A stretch of 5,854 nt of DNA from Nitrospirota bacterium (GCA_004298625.1 SCSY01000298.1:1-5854); one strand, 5' to 3'; numbered from the stretch's first letter, positions 1 through 5,745 are shown. Numbers and translations: made by a program. The notes: generated by a model from the sequence alone, not told the origin.

Positions 1-2
1 GT

Positions 3-134
3 TTTAATGCGGCCTCCGACGACCTGGACCTCCTTGTAAAGCGCACTGATTCTGCTTTATACGAGGCAAAAAAAATAGGCGGCAATGCAGTCCATGCAAT
101 AGATTGCCTGCCCATCATGCCGGTGGTTGAGTAA
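3..134 (+). CDS. GGDEF-domain diguanylate cyclase, C-terminal end (partial)
   Basis: Reading frame 3 is open from the left edge to a TAA at 132-134 and gives 43 residues. They contain RTDSALYEAKKIGGNAV, which fits the last conserved block of GGDEF domains (usual form R-A-D-x-A-L-Y-x-A-K-x-x-G-x-N). GGDEF proteins make the second messenger cyclic di-GMP from two GTP. The catalytic GG(D/E)EF loop lies upstream of the window, so activity and any sensory domain cannot be judged. The usual Ala of the RAD triplet is Thr here. About 14 residues follow the conserved Asn, so the GGDEF domain is the C-terminal domain of its protein. The next gene starts 51 bp downstream on the same strand, apparently from its own promoter. 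Confidence 0.85.
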   Translation, partial: FNAASDDLDLLVKRTDSALYEAKKIGGNAVHAIDCLPIMPVVE

Positions 135-150
135 AGACCAGCCTCGCAAC

Positions 151-179
151 TTGATTCAAAAATAATTTACAAGTAAACT
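151..179 (+). promoter_or_regulatory. Predicted sigma-70-type promoter of the acyl-CoA ligase gene
   Basis: TTGATT (151-156) matches 4 of 6 bases of TTGACA. TAAACT (174-179) matches 4 of 6 bases of TATAAT, and the spacer is exactly 17 bp. Initiation 6-8 bases after the hexamer would fall at about 185-187, on the ATG at 186. There is no Shine-Dalgarno-like purine run before this ATG. The pair is in the right place, but each hexamer is only a partial match. Confidence 0.4.
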
Positions 180-185
180 TCTCTT

Positions 186-2276
186 ATGCTTGATTTTTTA
201 TTCAACCCCGCGTCAATCGCTGTAATCGGAGCATCGAGGGACCCTAAGAAGGTCGGGTATGCCGTGCTGAATAATCTGATACGGTTTAACTACAAAGGCC
301 GGATATATCCGGTAAATCCGTCAGGCGAAGAAATACTCGGGCTTAAGTCTTTTTCAAAATTGTCCGACATCGGAGAAAAATTTGATCTTGCGGTAATTGC
401 GGTTCCTGCTAAATTCGTCCCTGAAACCGTAATCAAAAGCGCTGTTGCGGGAGCCGGCTCAGCGGTTATTTTAAGCGCAGGCTTTAAAGAAGCAGGTCCG
501 GAAGGCGTAAGGCTCGAACAAGAGCTTGGGAATATAAGCAGAGAATATAATATCAGGATACTCGGCCCGAATTGTCTCGGCGTCATAAACACGGCAAATA
601 ATATGAATGCGACTTTTGCAGCGGGAATGCTGCCTAAGGGAAGACTGGCTTTTTTTTCACAGTCAGGCGCGCTCGGGATCGCGATACTGGACTGGGCCAT
701 CGGAAATAAGATCGGTTTTTCAAAATTCATAAGCCTTGGGAATAAGACCGACCTGAACGAGATAGACTTCATCGAGTATTTTATCAATGATCCTGAAACA
801 GATATCATACTCGGATACATAGAAGATGTTGTTGACGGCAGGAGATTTCTGGAGATTGCAGAAAAGTCTACAAAAACAAAACCTGTGATTCTTTTAAAAT
901 CCGGCGGCACAGAGGCAGGCGCGCGGGCGGCCTCTTCTCATACAGGCGCACTTGCAGGCTCGGAGATTGCATTTAATGCAGCCTTCAAGCAGACCGGGAT
1001 TATAAGGGCAAGCGGAATTCAAGACCTCTTTGACACAGCACTTGCGTTTTCAGAAAAAAAACTTCCGGCAGGAAACAGACTGCTTATCGTCACGAATGCA
1101 GGAGGGCCCGGTATAATCGCGGCAGATACCGCAGAAAAAATCGGGCTTAAACTGCCGCAGATGACAAAAGATACAATAGAGGCGATTGAACCTCTTCTGC
1201 CTAAAAATGCATCTTTGTATAATCCGGTTGACATAATCGGGGATGCGACATCTGAAAGATATGCTGTTGTATTAAACAGGGCTGTCAATGATCCGAATGT
1301 GGATGGAATTGTTGTAATCCTTACGCCTCAGGCAATGGTGGATGTCGAAAATACCGCAGAGATAATTATCAGCACATCAAAAAAAACAGACAGGCCGGTA
1401 ATAACATCCTTCATGGGGGATATGAGGGTCAGGGAATCGGTAGAGAAACTAAAAGCAGCTTTCATCCCGAATTTCCCCTATCCGGAGACAGCGATAAATG
1501 CGTTCAAAAAACTCAGCGACTATAATTCATGGAGAAATCTCAAAGAAGATAAGGCAGAGTCGTTTTTATCAAATAAAGATTCTGCAAAGGCATATATTGA
1601 CGGCTTTCTGCAAAGGGGAATGTTTCAGGTTGTCGAGGATGACGCAATGAAAATACTCGCTCAATACGGCTTCAATTTCCCGAAGAGGGCGCTGACAAGA
1701 ACGTCAAAGGAGGCATCTGCGACAGGTTCAAAAATAGGTTTTCCCGTTGTAATGAAGATCTCATCGCCTGATATCCTCCATAAAACAGATGTGGGTGGAG
1801 TTAAAGTCAGGATAAACTCTAAAAAAGAGGCGGAAGATGCATTCATTGAGATTACATCAAATGCAAAGAGATTTATGCCTGATGCGTTCATAAACGGGGT
1901 AATGGTATATGAAATGGTTAAAGCAGGAAAAGAAGTAATACTCGGCGTGACATTCGACAAGACATTCGGCCATATGATTATGTTCGGGCTTGGAGGCATA
2001 TATGTCGAGGTCCTGAAGGATGTATCCTTCAGGATAGCGCCTGTATCCCGGAGGGAGGCATCGGGCATGGTGAGCGAGATAAAGACAGGCGCGCTTCTAA
2101 AAGGCGCAAGGGGGGAAAGACCTGCGGACATTGATTCGATAATTGATGGAATATTAAGGCTGTCAGGTTTTGTAACTGATTTTCCAATGGTCCGGGAACT
2201 TGATATAAACCCGCTGGTGGTTATGGAAAAAGGAGCGGTTGCATTAGATGCAAGGATTATATTTGACAGAAGATAA
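186..2276 (+). CDS. Acetate/acyl-CoA ligase (ADP-forming), fused alpha-beta type
   Basis: The enzyme interconverts acyl-CoA + ADP + Pi and acid + ATP + CoA, conserving energy in one step in the cytoplasm. Domain order is an N-terminal CoA-binding Rossmann domain (about 1-130, with SIAVIGAS at 10-17 and LGPNCLGV at 126-133), succinyl-CoA-ligase-like domains (about 150-450), and a C-terminal ATP-grasp domain (about 475-696). In the SHTGALAG loop, His252 is the expected phosphohistidine, with Glu213 (YIED) as the likely partner. In the ATP-grasp part, Lys524, His532 in LHKTDVGGV (the family's second phosphohistidine) and Asp673 in ELDINPL are present. All key residues are therefore intact, and 696 residues is normal for the fused form. 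A TAA in frame at 174-176 excludes an earlier start, and the next Met is residue 140, so the ATG at 186 is secure. Substrate choice (acetate, propionate, branched or aryl acids) cannot be read from the sequence. Confidence 0.95.
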   Translation: MLDFLFNPASIAVIGASRDPKKVGYAVLNNLIRFNYKGRIYPVNPSGEEILGLKSFSKLSDIGEKFDLAVIAVPAKFVPETVIKSAVAGAGSAVILSAGFKEAGPEGVRLEQELGNISREYNIRILGPNCLGVINTANNMNATFAAGMLPKGRLAFFSQSGALGIAILDWAIGNKIGFSKFISLGNKTDLNEIDFIEYFINDPETDIILGYIEDVVDGRRFLEIAEKSTKTKPVILLKSGGTEAGARAASSHTGALAGSEIAFNAAFKQTGIIRASGIQDLFDTALAFSEKKLPAGNRLLIVTNAGGPGIIAADTAEKIGLKLPQMTKDTIEAIEPLLPKNASLYNPVDIIGDATSERYAVVLNRAVNDPNVDGIVVILTPQAMVDVENTAEIIISTSKKTDRPVITSFMGDMRVRESVEKLKAAFIPNFPYPETAINAFKKLSDYNSWRNLKEDKAESFLSNKDSAKAYIDGFLQRGMFQVVEDDAMKILAQYGFNFPKRALTRTSKEASATGSKIGFPVVMKISSPDILHKTDVGGVKVRINSKKEAEDAFIEITSNAKRFMPDAFINGVMVYEMVKAGKEVILGVTFDKTFGHMIMFGLGGIYVEVLKDVSFRIAPVSRREASGMVSEIKTGALLKGARGERPADIDSIIDGILRLSGFVTDFPMVRELDINPLVVMEKGAVALDARIIFDRR

Positions 2277-2277
2277 G

Positions 2278-2346
2278 ATAGTGATTAGTGACAGTGTAAG
2301 AGATGATTTTAATCCGACTTACACTAATAACTTACACTTGCACTAT
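2278..2346. repeat. Nested AGTG/CACT palindromic spacer between the ligase and the P-loop gene
   Basis: AGTGTAAG (2293-2300) is the exact reverse complement of CTTACACT at 2318-2325, and the same octamer recurs at 2331-2338. Further complementary pairs are ATAGTG (2278-2283) with CACTAT (2341-2346) and ATTAGTG (2284-2290) with CACTAAT (2322-2328). Alternative hairpins are therefore possible between the ligase stop codon and the next ribosome binding site. No T-run follows, so a simple intrinsic terminator is unlikely. It could be an mRNA-processing or stability element, an operator, or a remnant of a small repetitive element. Confidence 0.6.
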
Positions 2347-2352
2347 AAATTC

Positions 2353-2359
2353 AAGGAGG
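2353..2359 (+). promoter_or_regulatory. Strong ribosome binding site AAGGAGG
   Basis: AAGGAGG is a complete Shine-Dalgarno match, 4 bases before the ATG at 2364, and it fixes that start. It contrasts with the ligase and YkgJ-like genes, whose starts have none, and shows that this organism does use Shine-Dalgarno initiation. Confidence 0.85.
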
Positions 2360-2363
2360 CGAT

Positions 2364-3422
2364 ATGATTCCAATATTTATAGCATCCAACAAAAGTTATT
2401 CAGGAAAGACCTTTATTGCTCTTGGGCTTGCGATAAAGCTTATCGGGCAAGGATATAAAGTCGGGTATATAAAACCCATCGGCAAAAACCCTATAAAAGA
2501 AGGCAGCGGCGTATTTGACACCGACGCTATTTTTATAAAAGAGGCGTTGTCTTTGCCCGATCCCTTGAATGTTATCTCCCCTTTTGTCATAGGTTATGAG
2601 ATGCAAAATCTGATATTTCAGGGGAAGGTCAAGGACATTAAAAAACAGATAATGACTGCATTTAAATCTTTGAAAGGCAAAGACTTTGTTATTGTTGGAG
2701 GCGCGGCTGATATTTTTGACGGCGCAACGCTTAATATAAATGCGCTCAGCCTTATAGAAGATATGAAGGCTTATACCCTTGCAGTGGAGTCGTGGGCCGG
2801 AGATGTTTCCGCTGATTCTCTTTATGGCATTTCCCGGCTCCTTGGTAAAAGGTTTATAGGCGGAGTTATAAATAAAGTTCCTGCAAATTCGCTCAGGCAC
2901 GTTAAAGATGCAGTAAGGCCGTTTCTTGAGAAAAAAGGAATTAAGATGTTCGGCGTCTTTCAGAAAGACAGTGTCCTTGAATCCTTTACAATAAGGCAGT
3001 TGAACGACGCGCTGAACGGCAAGGTTTTGTGCTGTGAGGACAGGCTTGAGGAATTTGTTGAAAATTTTTCAATAGGAGCAATGGATGTTGACAGCGCGCT
3101 TAATTATTTCAGGAGAATTCCAAACAAAGCGGTAATCACAGGCGCACATCGCTCTGACATACAACTTGCTGCAATGGAAACATCAACAAAGTGCATAATC
3201 CTTACAGGCGGGCTTTATACAAACGATGTTGTTGTCGGCAGGGCGCAGTCAAAAGGCATTCCTATTATATCAGTGCCGGACGATACCTTTACAACAATTG
3301 ACAGGATAGAGGCCATCATGGGCAAAACAAGACTTAGAGGCAAGGGGAAGATAGCCCGTGCAAAGGAATTAATAGATGCGGAATTCGACATGAAAAGGTT
3401 TTTGAAGGCGTTGAAGCCTTAG
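2364..3422 (+). CDS. BioD-like P-loop + DRTGG protein (phosphotransacetylase N-terminal-like)
   Basis: The 352 residues resemble the non-catalytic N-terminal half of long phosphate acetyltransferases (COG0857-type). An AAA_26/BioD-like P-loop NTPase domain spans about 1-205, with a Walker A-like loop NKSYSGKT at 9-16, the KPIG segment at 37-40, and D52/D54 in FDTDA. A DRTGG domain spans about 210-320, with ITGAHRSDIQLAA at 258-270 and ILTGG at 279-283. No PTA_PTB catalytic domain follows, so it should not transfer acetyl groups. In bacterial phosphotransacetylase the corresponding region has a regulatory role; whether this protein binds or hydrolyses nucleotide is unknown. It lies 87 bp after the ADP-forming acyl-CoA ligase on the same strand, which suggests regulation of, or assembly with, that enzyme. 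Two departures stand out: Lys10 in the P-loop, and His262 where the DRTGG motif normally has Asp. Confidence 0.85.
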   Translation: MIPIFIASNKSYSGKTFIALGLAIKLIGQGYKVGYIKPIGKNPIKEGSGVFDTDAIFIKEALSLPDPLNVISPFVIGYEMQNLIFQGKVKDIKKQIMTAFKSLKGKDFVIVGGAADIFDGATLNINALSLIEDMKAYTLAVESWAGDVSADSLYGISRLLGKRFIGGVINKVPANSLRHVKDAVRPFLEKKGIKMFGVFQKDSVLESFTIRQLNDALNGKVLCCEDRLEEFVENFSIGAMDVDSALNYFRRIPNKAVITGAHRSDIQLAAMETSTKCIILTGGLYTNDVVVGRAQSKGIPIISVPDDTFTTIDRIEAIMGKTRLRGKGKIARAKELIDAEFDMKRFLKALKP

Positions 3423-3459
3423 AGGATAAGACCTGCGGCATTCGGGTCTGAACCTTTTA

Positions 3460-3468
3460 TGCTATACT
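3460..3468 (+). promoter_or_regulatory. Extended -10 promoter (TGCTATACT) abutting the YkgJ-like start codon
   Basis: TG (3460-3461), one base, then TATACT (3463-3468) form an extended -10 element with 5 of 6 matches to TATAAT. No good -35 hexamer is visible at 16-18 bp upstream, which extended -10 promoters can tolerate. Initiation would fall at about 3474-3476, on or next to the ATG at 3474. There is no Shine-Dalgarno sequence, so a leaderless mRNA is likely. Confidence 0.5.
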
Positions 3469-3473
3469 GAAAA

Positions 3474-4106
3474 ATGAATGCTTTTTTACAAAGACTCGCT
3501 GAAATTTACAGGGAGATAGATAAGGCATATACCGCTTCGCAGGCGCATTACAATTTCAACTGCGAAGGCTGCGCCGACAACTGCTGTGTCACGAAATTCC
3601 ATCACCATACAATTGTAGAAGAACTTTACCTTGCAGAGGGTTTAAAAAAACTCAGCCCTGAAAAAACAGGCGCTGTGATTTCCCGCGCGGAAGAGGTTGT
3701 AAAAATTCACGAGGCGTCTCCGGAAGATATAAGGGTAATATGCCCTCTGAATGAAGATGGTCTATGTATCCCCTACGCTAACCGTCCCATGATATGCAGG
3801 ATTCATGGACTGCCTTATGAACTTTTCAGGAATTTTAAATTTGAGACCGGCGACGGGTGTTATAGGTTTATTACGGAGAAAGAAAATACGGCGAAAGATT
3901 TCAGGATTAACCGCACTGCATTTTATCTCGATATAGCGCAGACCGAGAGGGAAGTCAGGGAAAAACTGAATTTTACCGGAAGATATAAAAAGACTACCGC
4001 AGAGATGGTTTTGAGCATCTATGGAAGGGGCGGCCAAACAGATGATGAATCAATCGTGCAGATCCCGCAGCGCAGCCCGGACGTTATGCCGACAAATAAA
4101 AAATGA
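3474..4106 (+). CDS. YkgJ-type cysteine cluster protein (CxxCxxCC family)
   Basis: The N-terminal half has the cysteine pattern of the YkgJ (PF03692) family. C30-x2-C33-x3-C37-C38 is followed by C90-x7-C98 and C108 in the NRPMICRIHGLP segment (103-114), plus C129. The NRPxxCRxHG part is characteristic. These cysteines, perhaps with H111 or the HHH run at 43-45, probably hold a zinc ion or iron-sulfur cluster. The family's biochemical role is not established. No signal peptide or membrane segment is visible, so it should be cytoplasmic. An in-frame TGA at 3468-3470 rules out an earlier start. The last 25 or so residues (from about 185) are polar, proline-containing and low in conserved character. 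Its TGA overlaps the next gene's ATG in ATGA, so translation is probably coupled to the TauE-like exporter. Confidence 0.8.
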   Translation: MNAFLQRLAEIYREIDKAYTASQAHYNFNCEGCADNCCVTKFHHHTIVEELYLAEGLKKLSPEKTGAVISRAEEVVKIHEASPEDIRVICPLNEDGLCIPYANRPMICRIHGLPYELFRNFKFETGDGCYRFITEKENTAKDFRINRTAFYLDIAQTEREVREKLNFTGRYKKTTAEMVLSIYGRGGQTDDESIVQIPQRSPDVMPTNKK

Positions 4107-4837
4107 CGATGGAATATTTGCCGTTTATCGCAGTCGGGGTTCTGATTATTGCCTTTCTTTACTCGTCAGTAGGTCATGCAGGCGCGTCAGGGTATATTGC
4201 CGTAATGTCGCTGTTCGGCCTGGCCCCTGCGACTATCAAGCCGACTGCCTTAGTCCTCAACATTTTGGTCGCCTGTCTCGGGACGTGGCAATTCCGGCGC
4301 GCAGGGTATTTTAGCTGGAAACTGTTCTGGCCCTTCGCTTTATTATCCATCCCACTGGCGTTTTTAGGCGGTTATCTCAATCTGCCTGCTCATATCTTCA
4401 AGGTCATTGTAGGCATTGTGCTACTTTTTTCGGCACTTCGGTTTATCAGTCACGGGAGCGAAGATGCAGAACCTCACGAACCCTCTCGCCCGGTGGCAGT
4501 GGCTGTAGGGGGAGGGCTGGGTTTGTTGGCAGGCCTGACCGGCACCGGCGGGGGAATTTTCCTGACACCGCTCATGATCTTTATGCGCTGGGCGCGCACC
4601 AAGACCGCATCAGCAGTGTCTGCATTATTTATTCTCGTCAACTCTGTTGCGGGGTTGCTCGGCAATTTGAGCGCAACTCGTAAATTACCTGCATTCGCTC
4701 TCATACTGGTAGTTGCTGCGGCGCTCGGAGGCGCGGCAGGCTCGCATCTTGGAAGCCGGCGCTTTTCACATACAGTCATTAAACGGATGCTCGCCGTCGT
4801 CCTCATCATTGCAGGCGTTAAGTTGATATTCGCATAA
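4103..4837 (+). CDS. TauE/SafE family membrane exporter (possible sulfite/organosulfonate or other anion)
   Basis: The 244 residues are strongly hydrophobic. Likely membrane segments lie near 5-21, 28-40, 43-62, 74-91, 98-115, 130-146, 151-165, 168-188, 196-213 and 228-243, with a charged loop at 116-130. The two-fold repeat of the TauE/SafE family is visible: SSVGHAGASGYIAV (21-34) in the first half and GLTGTGGGIFLTPLMI (144-159) in the second, the latter being the Gly-rich signature. Characterised or named members export sulfite or related small anions; the substrate here cannot be assigned. The start overlaps the YkgJ-like stop (ATGA) and has no Shine-Dalgarno sequence, implying coupled translation. 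An in-frame ATG at 4109 (Met3) is an equally possible start. All 10 Arg codons are CGN and only 2 of 19 Ile codons are ATA, whereas the upstream gene uses AGR for 11 of 15 Arg, hinting at separate acquisition. Confidence 0.85.
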   Translation: MTMEYLPFIAVGVLIIAFLYSSVGHAGASGYIAVMSLFGLAPATIKPTALVLNILVACLGTWQFRRAGYFSWKLFWPFALLSIPLAFLGGYLNLPAHIFKVIVGIVLLFSALRFISHGSEDAEPHEPSRPVAVAVGGGLGLLAGLTGTGGGIFLTPLMIFMRWARTKTASAVSALFILVNSVAGLLGNLSATRKLPAFALILVVAAALGGAAGSHLGSRRFSHTVIKRMLAVVLIIAGVKLIFA

Positions 4838-4888
4838 CCGGCAGGCCTGTAAAAGCCTTAATCGCTGATTAAAATCGGATGCTTTCTG

Positions 4889-4920
4889 CTACAGTTTTGC
4901 TACATTTTTACTACAGTGAG
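4889..4920. repeat. Three CTACA direct repeats with 11-bp period
   Basis: CTACAGTTTTG, CTACATTTTTA and CTACAGTGAGA follow each other directly, starting at 4889, 4900 and 4911. The 11-bp period, one helical turn, puts the three cores on the same DNA face. Such arrays occur in binding sites of OmpR/PhoB-type regulators and in arm-type sites of tyrosine recombinases. Which applies, if either, is not determined. Confidence 0.6.
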
Positions 4921-4936
4921 AGATATTCCTTCCTTC

Positions 4937-4956
4937 CTATAAGTGATAACTTGTAG
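4937..4956. promoter_or_regulatory. 20-bp imperfect dyad, possible operator or hairpin
   Basis: CTATAAGT (4937-4944) and ACTTGTAG (4949-4956) are complementary at 7 of 8 positions (T4940 faces G4953, a wobble pair in RNA), separated by GATA. No T-run follows on either strand, so it is not a terminator. A dimeric regulator could bind it, but nothing identifies one. Confidence 0.3.
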
Positions 4957-5112
4957 ATAAGCAAAAAAACTTAAGACTTCAAATGGATAAAAACAGTTTT
5001 GGACGATTTTGCCACAAAATACCAACCAGGCTTTTAGTCCTTATTATCACAAAATGCTAAGCAGATTCATTTTATTGCCATTGATTTTAATGATTTTCTT
5101 GTTTTCTCTTTT

Positions 5113-5141
5113 TACCGAAATGTGCTATATTTCTACCGAAA
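5113..5141 (+). promoter_or_regulatory. Extended -10 promoter flanked by TACCGAAA direct repeats
   Basis: TG (5123-5124), one base, then TATATT (5126-5131) form an extended -10 element with 5 of 6 matches. TTTTCT at 5102-5107 is a poor -35 at 18 bp. Two identical TACCGAAA copies (5113-5120 and 5134-5141) lie 21 bp apart, two helical turns, on either side of the -10. A protein bound there would control transcription. Initiation at about 5138 leaves a leader of roughly 55 bases across the cassette boundary, so this could be the promoter driving the first cassette. Confidence 0.5.
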
Positions 5142-5179
5142 AGGCAGAAAATACCCTTGAGGTAGATTATATGTTATGC

Positions 5180-5185
5180 AAGGAG
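5180..5185 (+). promoter_or_regulatory. Ribosome binding site AAGGAG of the cassette gene
   Basis: AAGGAG follows directly after the boundary heptamer and sits 7 bases before the ATG at 5193, good spacing. The cassette therefore carries its own translation signal while its promoter lies outside it. Confidence 0.8.
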
Positions 5186-5192
5186 TAATAGA

Positions 5193-5732
5193 ATGAAGAA
5201 TATTATTCTGACTGTTTTCCTTTTCCTGTTGTTGTTTCCAATTCGGGCTTTTGCGAATGAAAAAACACCGAACGACGAGATCAACGCAAAAGTGACGCAA
5301 TTGGCAGCAATGATGGGTGATTCATACTCTCATGAATATCCAGATTATCGCGGCATTCAAATACTGAGAAATAAAAAAGAAGATACGATAGTCGCTGTCG
5401 CCGTCTTCACTATCGAGGGTCTCGGTGGGGGCAACAATTATACTCAATACATGGCTGTATTTTCGGCTCTAAGCGAGGCATCAGAAGGCCATCCGAAAAG
5501 GATGAGTTTACTTGACGTTATGGCAGTAGGTGGGAAAGGAGTGCGGGGCATAGAATTCAAGAACATAAGAATAGAACAATTGAAAGGCGATATTATCATA
5601 ACTGTACCTACAGCAGAATACGGACCCCAAGATGCGATGTGTTGCCCAAGCATTAAGTCTGAAGCACAATTTATTATTCATCCCTATGTTGGCGGGAGAT
5701 TAAAGAAAATCACAAAGAGAACCAAGAAGTGA
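5193..5732 (+). CDS. Exported cassette protein of unknown function
   Basis: I do not recognise this 179-residue protein. It begins with a clear Sec signal peptide: MKN, a hydrophobic core at about 4-16, and the likely cleavage site AFA^NE after residue 21. There is no lipobox Cys, so the mature protein of about 158 residues should be periplasmic or secreted. The mature part alternates polar and beta-strand-like stretches (for example TIVAVAVFTIEG at 65-76 and KGDIIITVPTAEY at 131-143), includes a Gly-rich turn at 77-80, and ends in a basic tail KKITKRTKK. The only cysteines are the adjacent pair C150-C151 in DAMCCPS (147-153), which could form a vicinal disulfide or bind metal. A similar CCPS motif occurs in some secreted proteins, but I cannot assign a family. 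Its position between a cassette boundary and attC, in attC orientation, makes it a captured cassette gene. Its Arg codons are mixed (3 CGN, 5 AGR). Confidence 0.85.
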   Translation: MKNIILTVFLFLLLFPIRAFANEKTPNDEINAKVTQLAAMMGDSYSHEYPDYRGIQILRNKKEDTIVAVAVFTIEGLGGGNNYTQYMAVFSALSEASEGHPKRMSLLDVMAVGGKGVRGIEFKNIRIEQLKGDIIITVPTAEYGPQDAMCCPSIKSEAQFIIHPYVGGRLKKITKRTKK

Positions 5733-5745
5733 AGAAAACAAAGAT

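Larger units (their letters stand above)
4838..5172. other. AT-rich intergenic region with repeats, upstream of the cassette
   Basis: No reading frame on either strand looks like a gene. The region contains a 6-bp hairpin TTAATC-GCT-GATTAA (4858-4872), three CTACA repeats at 11-bp spacing (4889-4915), and a 20-bp imperfect dyad with halves CTATAAGT and ACTTGTAG (4937-4956). It also holds ATTTTG-CCA-CAAAAT (5006-5020), two CACAAAAT copies 35 bp apart (5013 and 5048), paired TACCGAAA repeats around an extended -10 (5113-5141), and TACC-CTTGA-GGTA (5152-5164). If the cassette reading is right, an attI-like integration site would be expected in the last stretch before 5173, but I cannot recognise one by sequence. 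No integrase gene is present. Confidence 0.6.

Noticed and set aside
290..910. 206-codon open frame on the minus strand
   Set aside because: It lies wholly inside the acyl-CoA ligase gene, whose protein has intact motifs; the antisense translation is Ser/Pro-rich with no recognisable domain.
3429..3458. AGACC...GGTCT stem followed by TTTT after the P-loop/DRTGG gene, as a terminator
   Set aside because: Only 5 bp of stem, a loop of about 11 bases, and a short T-run that is not adjacent to it and overlaps the promoter region; too weak to call.
4021..4314. 97-codon + strand frame overlapping the YkgJ-like and exporter genes
   Set aside because: It runs out of frame through the conserved start of the exporter; its Cys/Arg-rich translation looks like a shadow.
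4814..4823. GGCGTTAAGT near the end of the exporter gene, resembling an attC R' box
   Set aside because: It encodes the in-frame AGVKL of the exporter's last helix. No partner R'' box or stem lies at attC distance upstream, so it is probably chance.
4858..4872. TTAATC-GCT-GATTAA hairpin as the exporter's terminator
   Set aside because: AT-only rich 6-bp stem followed by AAAATCGG rather than a T-run; kept only as a note in the intergenic entry.
4889..4920. Short periodic repeats as a CRISPR array
   Set aside because: An 11-bp period with 5-bp identical cores is far too short for CRISPR repeats and spacers, and no cas gene is present.
5171..5188. ATG at 5171 giving a five-codon frame over the cassette boundary
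   Set aside because: It stops at TAA immediately after the Shine-Dalgarno sequence and has no ribosome binding site of its own. A leader peptide is conceivable but unsupported.
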